Shown here one piece after another: positions 52,650 through 63,443 of a stretch of DNA of 64,000 nt (its first letter is position 1; every line of letters begins with the position of its first letter). Origin of the DNA: Gigantopelta aegis (lineage: Eukaryota; Mollusca; Gastropoda; Neomphalida; Peltospiridae); contig NC_054701.1 of the NCBI RefSeq assembly GCF_016097555.1, forward strand, positions 59,269,037 to 59,333,036, written 5' to 3'. The notes under the pieces were generated by a model. That model saw only the letters and a program-made list of their open reading frames with translations. It was not told the DNA's origin and made no database searches. A program made the position numbers and the translations under genes.

Positions 52650-52848
52650 CAAGGGTGGTATAGTGGCTAAACCATTGGGCTTAACGCTGGGTAAGTAATG
52701 TGTTCGCACCCCTGTACCGGCCCTTGGGCTACTCGGAACGTTTTAATGGTCCAGTCGAATCGGTGGGTATCTACGGCCAAGATAAGATACCACGACACAA
52801 CGTGCTTGAACCTTCATTGGATATAGCCATGAAAATAAGTTGAAATCG
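52650..52848 (+). mobile_element. decayed SINE, CGGCCTCGGTGG family
   Basis: 'ggtggtatagtggctaaacc' (A-box-like) and 'gtgttcgcacccc' (B-box-like), ending 'gaaaataagttgaaat'. It lies in tandem with the copy at 52370. Confidence 0.65.
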
Positions 52849-53144
52849 AACTGCGACTAAGTCACAACTTTGAAGCTGTAGGGCCTAACAATTAAGGTTG
52901 GGTTGGGGTTTTTTTTTTATGTGTGTGTGTGGTGGGGGGGGGGGGGGGGGTTAAATACCTATGGGTCATTCTACAGAAAGCATCACTTTTCAAAACACAA
53001 ATTCAAGATAAAACAAAAGATATAAAAATTTATTGTTAACTTTTGGAAACTAGATAAAAAAGAAAAAGAAACATAAAATTATATCTGGCCACACAGCACT
53101 GTAATCGGCCTGCACGTGCAGACCTATCTTACTCCATGAACAAA

Positions 53145-53468
53145 AAAGAAATGTCTTATTTAACGACGCACTCAACACATTTTATTTACGGTTATATAGC
53201 GTCAGACATATGGATAAGGACCACACAGATATTGAGAGAGGAAACCCGCTGTCGCCACTTCATGGGCTACTCTTTCCTATTAGCAGCAAGGGATTTTTTT
53301 TATGCACCATCCCACAGACAGGGTAGTACATACCACGGCCTTTGATATACCAGTCGTGGTGCACTGGCTGGAACGAGAAATAGCCCAATGGGCCCACCGA
53401 CGGGGATCGATCCCACACCGACCGCGCATCGAGCGAACGCTGTACCACTGGGCTACGTCCCGCCTCCT
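53145..53468 (-). mobile_element. tRNA-derived SINE, full length, tail type B
   Basis: Minus-oriented. Tail 'taacgacgcactcaacacat', body 'gtcgtggtgcactggctgga', head 'ccactgggctacgtcccg'. Near-identical words flank it ('tactccatgaacaa' and 'tactccataacaa'), a target duplication of about 15 bp. Confidence 0.9.
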
Positions 53469-56154
53469 ACTCCATAACAAGCTCAATATGTCAATGGTGT
53501 TACCGGACAAGTGGGGTAGTTCAGGAGTGTAATCCATTTGGTTTGTAGTGATCAAAAGCATATGGATGTATTATTTGGGTGTCCCTAATAACATATTTGG
53601 AACAACTTTAGCATTAAAACTATCCAAGGGTGTAATTTTGCATTTCCACACACATATTCTATATGTGACTTAAATTATGCACTGTGGCAGTTTTAATTAT
53701 TTAAAAATATGGAATCCTTGAAAATAAATTTGATCAAAGTCATAAAGGTAGAAGCTATGCTTTCCTTAATAAACAATTTAAATGTAAAAAAATACAGTTT
53801 CTAGAGAAATGACAGTTAATATATTCTTGAGTAACACCAATGATAAAAAGTAACACCAATGACAATGTGTAACACTAATCACATTCAAGATTGTATCCTT
53901 GAAACAGGGTTCACGCGACCGGGAAAGGTGATTTAAATTATTATTTTTAAACTATAGAGCACATATTCATCAATTAGCAGTACAGAGGGTAAAAAAATAA
54001 AAAATAATAATAATAAGAAGAAATAAAAAAATAAGAAATAAATAAAATACAGATTGTAAAAGTTGAACATGTATTAAAATAACTTATTTTTGCGTATTTT
54101 ATTTTTTGGATTAAAAATTCAAGTCTCCCTGCTGTTAGAAACTTCGCCCTCACTAAAGCTTGAGAGAGAAGTGACTTCGCTCTATGATTTTGACCTCGCG
54201 TGACCCCCTGTTGAAACACTATTATAATTCTTGAGACTACCACTGCTTGTTAGCAAATTCAGACACGGCGAAAACAGTTAGACATGGGGGGGGGGGGGGG
54301 ATGACTGAGATTGAGGGCACAAAGCAAAGTTTCTAGGGGGTTCGGGGGTATGCTCCCCCGTAAAGGTTTGAAAACTTGATGTCCTGAAATGCAGTTTTCT
54401 GCATTTTACATCTACAAGTAAAATTCATCTCTGCCGATTTACTGCCTGTAATTAATATTTCCTTAAATGTGGTTTGTTTGTTTGTTTGTTGTTTGTTTTT
54501 TTTCAGCCTACAACTATTAATGGCCTATTAGAATAATTGTGTTTTTCTGTGAACAATATTAATAAAAGTTAGATACGGCCGGTCAGACAGTTTAAAAAAT
54601 ATACTAAATTCAGATATTGAATTTTAATTTTAGTTTTTAAATATTAAGTTAAAGATCCAATTATTCATAAATTATGTACTAGCACTGGCATAGGAAACGG
54701 GGGGAGGCAAGGGCAAGGGGGGTATGTGCCCCCCCCCCTCCACTTTTCAGATATTTTGCTTTATATTTGCTTTATAATAGTGTAAACGTGTGTAAATATA
54801 AAAGTGTTATTTTCGTGCTTATATTAAGGCTCAAAATCTATTTTACTGTATACTTTGTATTCCACATAACGAGTGAAAAGTGTTCATTCTACTTTTGCTA
54901 TCACATAAGCGCTGCAAACATCTACACCAACTGTTCCCAATTTTTCCGAAACCGAAGTGGCCTTGAAAATACGTAACGTATTTCTAATTTTTTCAGTATA
55001 TACACTAAACAGCAAATCAAACAAATTATGTCATCATTCAAGATATAAATCATATAAAATACGTTATTATTCAAAAGAGCTAGTTGGTCTTTTTTTTCTT
55101 TTTAACTGAAAAATTATTTTAATGCAGAATCTTCAATATTTTTTTTAATAAAATCTAAATAGCCTTTATTGGAAATGAAAACATGTACGTAATGTAATTT
55201 TCTGATATTTGACTACAACATTTTCGGTATTATTTCAACTTTCCTTTATCATAAAGTTAACTTTTAACACTTAAAGGTCCACAATCATGGCACATTATTA
55301 ATACACAGTATATAAAACAAATACATAAATATTACAGTATTAAAAATAAAAACCAAAAATACCATCCCAGTTATTAATAAAGTGACTTTTTTTAAATGCT
55401 TGGGGAAAAAACCCACTGCTCAATTGATTTGACCCACATCAGACCTGTGACGTAGCATCAGGTGTTGTATTAGTAGTCAACATGCCGACAGCAGAGAATG
55501 ATTGTTCGAAAAACAGCTGATTCTTAACGGACGCTAGTTTGGACATTTTGGTCTTAACACATTTGTACATCTACTCTAATGGTACCTCGATTGGTGAGGA
55601 AGTGGTATATAAGCACGTTAACCTAGTTACCTACCTAACTGTAAAAAGCAGGCCACAAGTTCAGTCCCGACTTTTGAAAGTGGGATATTAACATCTTACT
55701 GTAATAAAAATATGTGTTCAGATCAGAACGCATTTAAAACAAAAAGCAGAATAAATAACATTATTTTATTGATTAATATCACATAAAATAGGGATCTGAA
55801 TTTATTGTCTTAGACAGATCGGTATGATGCAATGCAGATATGAACACATACAAATAATAATACGATTTATCTTGCTACCTACACCCATTACTACAGGTGT
55901 TGTTCATTGTTTTCAAAGAGGCGCGATTATTTCTTAACACTTTCTGTGGTGTCCTAATTACCGGGGAGCCAATGGCAGACAGTAGGCATGATCGCATGCC
56001 GGTGTAGACAGAGCTAATTACTACATGAAAGGTTCTTTTGTTCTTGAATTTGCATCCGAAGTCCGGAATAGCATAGGAGGGTATTGGTGTTTTAGATGTC
56101 CATTAATTTGTGAAGTATTAAGCAATCAGGTCCCACTGTACAATAGCTATGTTA

Positions 56155-56774
56155 GTCCAGAGGATATGACCAAATTGTGCACTATTTGATAAAAGCATGA
56201 CACTTTACACACTCGTACTAGACATCATAGAGAACATTGTAAAGATTGGAGGGATTCTCGGTATGACCTGTGGTGCCCATGACAGCCATTTTTTTCAATA
56301 TGGCCGCTGTGGATATTTCTTAATATTATGAATCATGTACAAATTAGCCCAAAATACTATATTGGGCCATTTTAATGTTACATATTCCATCGAAATGTAT
56401 ACATTAGGATACAATATATAAAACTGATATTTGGTGCCCCTTGTTATATTTAGGGGTAATTTTAGGGTCAAAACCATAACGTTTTTACCTGACTAATAAT
56501 TAATGCATTGCCGTTAAAGTGAATCACATATGAAAGTATTATATATCTTCAAAAACAATGTAGATATGATTAGGGGACCCTAACCATTGAAAACAAATGA
56601 TTGTAGACATAATATACTCAGTATGTAAAGTAATAAATTGGCCACTATTGCCAACACAGGTCATATTGAGAATTCCTCCATTGTTAAAACTAATCTCTAT
56701 GATGTGTAGTATGTTTGTGTCAAGTTTCATGCTTTTATAAAAAAGTGCACAATTCATTCACATATCCTCTGGAC
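56155..56774. mobile_element. 620-bp element with long (about 150 bp) inverted repeats
   Basis: 'gtccagaggatatg' at the left and 'catatcctctggac' at the right. The arms stay paired through 'aaattgtgcact', 'ataaaagcatga', 'acatcatagag' and 'atatgacctgtg'. TA flanks both ends. The ORFs seen are arm artefacts. TA flanks fit a Tc1/mariner-like or fold-back element. Confidence 0.8.
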
Positions 56775-57245
56775 TACGTGGAATTCACTAGACTTCGTTT
56801 TGTGTAGATTGTTTTCGAAATTTGACTGTGACCGAGTCGGGTGCAAAATTTGCTTTTAAATCAGACTGAGCATGTCGTCTGAAGTCCGACATACGTGTTT
56901 TCACAGATCTTGAAATGTTCACCTTTAGAGGTGAGACAGAACCAATCAAATTTGGATTCATTTGATATGTGACATAAAAGTACACAAAATGTAGAAACAG
57001 GTAATGAAATTAATTTTATAACGATTATAGACAACGATCGAGTCATCATTTCACATTAAAAAATTCCCAATCTATTCTCTGTCTTACTGGGTATTGGTGT
57101 GGGAAATGTTTGGCGTGCTTTCGTTAGAAAACTGTTCAATTACGCCTGTCGAGGGCACAACTTCTGAATTCGCCAGATAGCTCTGCCCACGACAGAGAAG
57201 GGGTAGGTGAATTGAGGAAGGGGTATGTATGGATAATAATATGAC

Positions 57246-57280
<35 letters not shown>
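57246..57280. repeat. (TTA)n microsatellite
   Basis: A clean run of TTA/TAT triplets immediately upstream of a SINE head. Confidence 0.9.
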
Positions 57281-57375
57281 CGGGTGGGACGTAGCCCAGT
57301 GGAAAAGCGCTTGTCTGATGTGCGGTCGGTCAGCCCAATGGGTTAATTCTCGTTCCAGGAAGTGCACTTTTGGTG
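57281..57375 (+). mobile_element. tRNA-derived SINE, head only
   Basis: 'gggtgggacgtagcccagtg' head (A box). The B-box region is deleted and it stops after 'ctcgttccaggaagtgcac'. Confidence 0.75.
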
Positions 57376-57624
57376 GTCAAAAATTATAAAGTGTTTAGCA
57401 CTAAATTAAGTTCTCTATACTATGTATATATAGCCAGCTATAGGCCTATTCTCACGTATAAATGGAACAGGACTAGAGCATTTGAGCTATGAGGCATATA
57501 TCTGGATTAACCTGTTTGTTGTTAAATATTTTAAAGTTAATAACCATTCTTCTTATAATACAGCTTCCTCGCATAAAGACCAATTGAAACACATACGCAC
57601 ACTCAGATATATCGTTTATTTAGT

Positions 57625-57735
57625 TCGTGGACGAAATGTACGTTAAACTAATGGGGATCAAAATATAGTGGACGAATGCTTGGTGTACAAATCGTCCGTG
57701 GACGACATGTACAGTGGACGAATTACCCGCAACCA
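57625..57735. mobile_element. relic of the GGACGAATCGTCC-type MITE
   Basis: 'cgtggacgaaatgtacgtta', 'agtggacgaatg' and 'cgtccgtggacgacatgtac' repeat the arm words of the 46589-47191 element. Only one arm is recognisable. It lies less than 200 bp upstream of PP1 exon 1. Confidence 0.5.
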
Positions 57736-57779
57736 GGATAAAAGATTGGCCTCTTTACTGTGGATACCAATAATAGATT

Positions 57780-57905
57780 CCTACGCCCCTCGTAACGGCG
57801 GCCATCTTTCTTGGATAAGCGGTGGCTCGTGAATATCTGCCATCATCGGCGTCAGGAAAGGGTTAAATCAATCAAAACGGATAACAAAAAAGACATTAAG
57901 ATTCC
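57780..57905 (+). promoter_or_regulatory. probable PP1 core promoter and 5' untranslated region
   Basis: 'ggcggccatctttc' at 57797-57810 is, in reverse, a near match to the YY1 motif AAGATGGCGGC, which often lies at or just after the start site of TATA-less housekeeping genes. The short GC-rich patch stands out from the AT-rich surroundings. The start site is inferred. Confidence 0.4.
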
Positions 57906-57963
57906 ATGATGGCAGATACAGATAAATTAAATATAGATTCAATCATAGCTCGACTTTTGGAAG
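57906..57963 (+). CDS. first coding exon of protein phosphatase PP1 catalytic subunit
   Basis: The exon starts ATG ATG; the second ATG (57909) gives MADTDKLNIDSIIARLLE followed by the first base of the next codon and a consensus donor 'gtaagt'. Vertebrate PP1 gamma, as I know it, begins MADLDKLNIDSIIQRLLE, so the match is nearly complete, and the intron after this Glu is phase 1 as I recall for PP1 genes. PP1 is a metal-dependent Ser/Thr phosphatase whose substrate choice is set by regulatory subunits. The catalytic motifs lie in later exons, which are not in the remaining 6 kb, so intron 1 is long. Alpha, beta and gamma types cannot be separated from this exon alone. Confidence 0.88.
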
Positions 57964-59124
57964 GTAAGTTTCGATGGGTTCGTTGATAAAAAATTTAGTA
58001 TTTCTGAAATGCACTAAATTATTATTAATATATGTACACACAGTGACATAACAAAGTAACATAAAGCAGTCTGTTTTATTTAGCAGCGAATGTTTTTTTA
58101 AGCTATGGTTTGCGCATCGGTGAATCGTAAATGATGCAGACGTGATGGACATTAATGCTTGAACAGATGAATTGTTTCAAGAATTGAATCAGGCGTTCTG
58201 AAAAGCAGAGTTATAGGTGGGTTACAGAACACGTATGTTTAACCTGCAAACACCAAAGATATATATGAATGCCAGACCACAAAATTGTCTACCCATTTCA
58301 TGGTAAGGAAAGAGTGACCCGTACCCCTCTGTATCAAACAAATGCTCTAATTAGGACTAACCCTGTCCCTAAAAGTACCCAAACCATTGAAAGGATAGCG
58401 TGGAACTCGTGCCGGTTTGCTTTCATCCCTGGGCAAGAGCTCCACCCGTTCCCCCCATCATTTATAATAGTTTATTAATGTTTCCTTTTTTTTATTTTTG
58501 TCGTTTTGTAGCATGATGATATTAGTTAGGGTTAGGGTTAGGGATATATATACCCCATCAAAAAATCCCTCTTTAGATCGATAACTAATGGGGGGAACGG
58601 GCGGTACACTTTCCGGCAATATGAATATCAACTGAATGTTGCATTAAACACTAAAAACGACGCAGTGCTACGGTCTGGATTCAAACCACAGACAATCCGG
58701 TCTAGCCGAGTGATCCAACCACTCGGCCACATAGTGGATCAACAAGTTTCACTGCATTTTAATACTTATGAATCTTATAGGATGTATTTTGACAGAATAA
58801 ATCAAACGTCGACGGAATAAAAAACCTTTCAGGGTGCAAAGCAGCGCTTTATATTTACTCGCCAACTGGCTAGTGAATGAAAAAAGCCACTAGCCAACTT
58901 GAGATTGTTGCTTACAAGGCAACATATCAAGTACATGTATGGATATATATGTAATAAAAGTATTAAAGAACATTAAACACGAACCTGTGGCATTTTATTT
59001 TACCTGAGGGTTATGTTCAAGATGCAGTCACCAGCAGTCAGTTTGTGAACAGATCAACTCGCCCCCAACATGGTTGGTCAATTCGCCCCACAGTTTAGTC
59101 AACTCATGACATATCAATTAATAT
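57964..59124. other. PP1 intron 1, proximal part
   Basis: Contains three TTAGGG-like units at 58528-58547 and a tRNA-like relic at 58650-58745. No further exon of PP1 was recognised. Confidence 0.5.
58650..58745 (-). mobile_element. tRNA-like relic (leucine/serine style), probably SINE-derived
   Basis: On the minus strand, 'tggccgagtggttggatcac' is A-box-like and 'gtggtttgaatccag' B-box-like. The acceptor stem is not closed, which argues against a functional tRNA gene. Confidence 0.4.
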
Positions 59125-60233
59125 TAAGGATGTAACGATTTATCGATAAGTTGACATGTCGCGATATTTATCTCTACAATACGATTCACGATACATGCAC
59201 TATTTTGTCGATACTTATGGTTTTTAAAAATCGATATTTGTCATTTAAAGTATCGATTTATTTGAAATAAATGTACGTTTTGTTGAATTTAAGTTTAATA
59301 TGACCATACACAAACCGCATATCTTGACCTAGCTTCCGTTTCAGTTACCGGAAACCAGGCCACGCACAGCTGTTCAATTAATTTTTGATTGGCTGATATC
59401 CAAATTTGTGGCCAATCACTTGCTCGAACCAAGCACTTCATCAATATTGTTTCACGTGTGTCATCTTTGCAAAGCATGCCGTTCTTGGCAGATGAATTTG
59501 AAAATCCGCCTGCCAAATGCAAGTCTGCTGCCGTGGTGATTTTTTTTGAAGTTTCCCATTTATTATGAGAACGGTATTAGAAAAGTGTGTAAAAATAAAA
59601 CTGTCGTACATAAAAGTCCGTAATTAATTACAATGGCAACACAACAAATATATCATTGCATGATTGCTTGACTCCCCTAATCCTACGAAACATAAAACAG
59701 ACTAAAGTACGTCAGATGTTTGCAAAAAGCTGCAACGTTGAATAAAGTATTTGTTCCAAAACTGCCACTAACTTGTGATCGCAGTAAAACGATAACAAAA
59801 AGCATATGCAAGTTTATAGCACATGATTTGCGACTATATTCTGATGTTGAAAATGCTGTGTTTGTTGAGTTTATTCATGCATGTGCTCGAGCCTGAATAT
59901 CAAATCCAAAGCGGAACAGACATTAGTACCAAAGTAATTCCTGAACTTTATAAAGAGGTTCGAGATCAGGTTCAACTGCAACTAAATCTTTCCCATGTTT
60001 TTTAAAACAAATAATTCAGCACAGTTGTGAACCATTTGTGGTTCTTTTCTTTGCAATCCTCAAATATGTGTGGATTTATTTTCATTCTTCAAGACTTAAG
60101 CATTTTTTATTGTAAATTTAATATCGCGTAGCATTTTTTTATTGCAAATTTAATATTGCGATACCTATTGTATCGTGAGGTGAATACCGTGATACGTATC
60201 GTATCGCAACCCTACTGCATCGTTACACCCCTA
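59125..60233 (+). mobile_element. hAT (ZBED-like) DNA transposon relic with exact 8-bp target duplication
   Basis: The ends are 'taaggatgtaacgat' and 'atcgttacacccct', and the 8-bp ATTAATAT lies on both sides (59117-59124, 60234-60241). Inside, around 59750-60000 on the plus strand, are hAT transposase phrases: KTITKSICKFIAHDLRLYSD, then in another frame LEPEYQIQSGTDISTKV and IPELYKEVRDQVQLQLN. These match the region before the catalytic domain in hAT/ZBED transposases. One frameshift separates the two parts near 59885, and the RNase-H-like catalytic domain is absent, so it is an internally deleted, non-autonomous copy. Confidence 0.85.
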
Positions 60234-60377
60234 ATTAATATACCAATATTTTAAACAATGTGCATTAAATATTGTTGAATATGCACACCAGTCAGTCCAA
60301 AAGCCTTGCCTGATCATTCCTTTTGTAAATCGCAAATGTAGTTGAAATAGGCTTGACAGTTCATTGTAATATATTAT

Positions 60378-61056
60378 CAGGGTTTAAGCTGCTGTTCGCC
60401 AAATGTGAATTAATATTGAATTTGGCAAAAATATTTCATTATCAAATCACCAAAAACATATTTTGAAAATCCTGTTTCATTATCTTCCGCTATTTGTTTC
60501 TGAGAGTATTTGTTAATTCATTAAAACGCGTACAGGTCGTAAATAAGTTTACAAATCAGAAATAACAACTTCATAGTAAGCGCGAATGCAGCATTAGTTT
60601 TGCTATTTGTTATTTGTACATCTACTTTGCGCATGCTTGTTTTGAGCCACTTCCGTTGGATTCCGTAACCAACTTTATTTTTGTCAATCGGAATAGCTTG
60701 CTCCTTTTAGCTTGCTCCATGTGGCCGATGTTATGTGATTTTTTGCGTGCAGGAAAAAGCCGACATGTCTCGATTGACTGTTCATGAAATACCGCTTACC
60801 AGGTATATCTCAAAGGATTGTTAAAACGATTAAACTATTTAACTCTCATCTTTTTTTTGCTGAATATTTAACAATGTACTGTCATTACAAACTCATAGCA
60901 ATAGCAATAAACTGGGTGAAGTAAGCCTCTGCAGACGATTGCGATTTAGTTGCATGTAAGATTTTTGATTGTCGCACATATATAATTAGCAATTTTATCA
61001 TTATGTTCAAATGGCGCCAGTTAATATACATGTATTAATCTCTTATCATTGATGTC

Positions 61057-61087
<31 letters not shown>

Positions 61088-61562
61088 GCCCTACAAACAA
61101 CTGTGCGAGACACCAGGGGTGTAGTCCTAACTATATGAACAACTCCTAGAGAACAAAGTTGGTTTGTTCCAAAAATTACACTTTCGATAACTTTAAACAA
61201 AATTGTCACACTGCCAAAAGTGAAAAAGATTCACAATTCTTTTTAATGTAGGCTATCAGTCTACCCTTTTTGTATCACATGATCGCTATGGTAGTTTAAA
61301 TGATTGTGTCATAGTTCGGTCGCATTGAAGGCACACATGTTTTTGAAAGCTGAAACGATGCAACCACTCATGATGCAATGACATAAGATTTTTGTTACAT
61401 GAATCTCAACTTGGTCATATTCATTCAGAAATTATGGGTTAGAAATAAATTACTTTAAAAAGAACCTTAATTTTGTTGGCTAATTGAAACCTGAATTTGG
61501 CTACAGATTTTTGTGTCAAATTAGCTAAATTGCTAATAATGTTAAGTCCAGCTTAAACCCTG
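60378..61562. mobile_element. 1.2-kb inverted-end element with an exon-like start
   Basis: The ends 'cagggtttaagctg' and 'cagcttaaaccctg' are inverted. The flanks do not give a clean target duplication. Inside, at 60764-60801, an ATG frame (MSRLTVHEIPLT) runs to an AG followed by 'gtatat', preceded by a GC-richer stretch; this looks like a first exon left from an autonomous parent. No transposase was recognised. Confidence 0.55.
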
Positions 61563-62189
61563 GATTATTATTTATACGATATTAGGATCTCTCCAATATA
61601 AAAAGCAAGGTTGTAATAGCAGTTTCATGGTAATATTAATAAATAAAATGACACCAAATTTGTAGACGTCCATTTTTAATTTTGTCACAGTTACTTACTT
61701 ATGGTAAAGTTTGGGGTGAGTTGACCAGAATCATCGTCTGAAACGCATTTACTTACATGCGTAACAGATTTACTCTGGAAATATGCAGTTATAGTCGCAA
61801 GTTTAATTTTCCAGTCAACATAACAGCTAAAAAAGTCTTATCTCCAAAAGTCCAAAGTGTTAATTCTTATTACCAGTACTTCTGTTCTACTTTTCTTTGT
61901 AAACTGGTTTTTAATTGGGTTACGCGATTCTGACTAGTGTACTGACCGAAACTAGGATTTTTTATTTTTATTTTTTATTTTTTATTGACACTGCAATCGT
62001 TGCCAACAATACAGTAAATGAATTATTTTTTTTCTAACACTTTTTATTTATTCCTGCGATGTAACATTTAGCTTAACGTTAGGTGCAAACAAACTAAATT
62101 TACAAAGAATTCTAGCATTTTTTGTTGAGTTTCAACAAATAATTTTCTAATTTAAAATTCATGCTTGAACATTCTGTAGTTTAATACCT
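61563..62189. other. PP1 intron 1, gene-free stretch
   Basis: AT-rich sequence with T-runs (61955-62035) and no recognisable element. Confidence 0.45.
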
Positions 62190-62826
62190 TTTGATGAGTC
62201 AAATTTATCACTTCCATTTTTGTAAGTACTGGTCACATAGTATTCGTTTAACTGCATGTTTTAACCACAGAACAACCACCTGTGTGCATGAATATATGTT
62301 ACATAAACCACATTCATCTAATATACGTTTTATAAAGGATAACCAAGTACATGGTATAGCATTAACGTTATGGTTATATGATGCCAACATGTATAATATA
62401 CCAGACAATTTAGATTTTCTACTATTAACATTTGCCCAGTATGTAATCATTCTAACTTTAACACTAATAGACAGTGGGTATCTACCTAATTCACCATAAA
62501 TCATAAAGCTTGGTGTCGACTTATTAACACATAATATATATTTGCAGAACTTGAGTTGTAATCATTCAATATCTAAATTACTGAAGCCCCTTATTTCACA
62601 TTCATATAATAATATAGGTTTTACAATCCTGTCGAACAGGTTTAATTGACAATCGATTGATAAATTGAAAACTCTGCTTTTTGTAATACAGCAAACATAG
62701 ACTTTGAGGCTCGATTGATTAGATCTTTCTTAGCATTTGTGAATGACCCAGATTTACTCAACACAAGCCCAAGGTATTTAACTTCAGTTACGATTTCTGA
62801 GTTTTTATTATTATATATGTAAATTG
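62190..62826 (-). mobile_element. LINE reverse-transcriptase remnant (C-terminal part)
   Basis: On the minus strand, VTEVKYLGLVLSKSGSFTNA and INRASKSMFAVLQKAEF are followed, after a frameshift at 62642-62650, by LFDRIVKPILLYECEIRG, a stop in place of a sense codon, then MIYGELGRYPLSISVKVRM and IKRILDECGLCNIY. KYLGxxLSxxGSF, LFDxxVxPILLYxCExxG and YGELGRYPL are familiar from CR1/jockey-type LINE ORF2 C-termini in invertebrates. The N-terminal polymerase part is absent. It abuts the inverted repeat on its right. Confidence 0.8.
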
Positions 62827-62828
62827 TC

Positions 62829-63443
62829 AGTATGTGGGTTAATGTATGGTTTAAACATAAGTTATTTAGACACTTTGACAGTGGTGGTTTATTTTGTATT
62901 GAAAAATAATATATACTTATTGCTGGCTTACTGGGATGGATATTATTACAGAACATTGCAATACATCTGCAAAAATCGGGTACATTTTGTTTCTTCAGTT
63001 CTAAGACTAATTCCTGACCTGACACATTAAAGGAATGCTAAAGCAAGGCTTTTGGACTTGTGTGCATATTCAAACGATACATAATTCACATTATTGCTTA
63101 ATATCAACAAGTATACTCGTATAGTTAATTAATAAAACGGTTAAATGTGACGGCTATTATATATAATGGGCGCAGCCATTTTGTACCATCCCAGTGACTA
63201 CGCCCTCTGGCGAGCTGGTGGTTACGTAATACCTAACGTGTCACGTCAGGAATTAGTCTTGGAACTGAAGAAACAAAACATACCTGATTTTTGCGAATGC
63301 ATCACAACATTCTGTAATAATATCTATCTCAGTAACACGGCAACGTGTATATGTGGTTTATTTTTCAATACAAAATAAACCACCATTGTCAAAGTGTTGA
63401 AATAACTATTATATTTTGTATATGAATTAACCCGCATACTGAA
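62829..63443. repeat. inverted repeat with arms of about 200 bp
   Basis: The left arm (62829-63026) and right arm (63235-63443) are reverse complements with scattered changes. Both translate outward from the centre to SRQELVLELKKQN / SGQELVLELKKQN followed by PDFC and CITTFCNNIY / CIAMFCNNIH. About 200 bp separate them. Either a fold-back DNA element or an inverted duplication of one repeat; no target duplication was identified. Confidence 0.75.

Larger units (their letters stand above)
49634..57624. other. interval between the ankyrin gene and PP1, including the missing ankyrin 5' exon(s)
   Basis: About 8 kb in which I could place only repeats (MITE Y copies 2 and 3, two decayed SINEs, one full SINE, the 56155 element and a SINE head). 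The first exon(s) and promoter of the ankyrin gene must lie here or further right, but no exon ending in phase 1 with good codon use was recognised. G-runs occur at 52930-52950 and 54285-54300. Confidence 0.5.
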
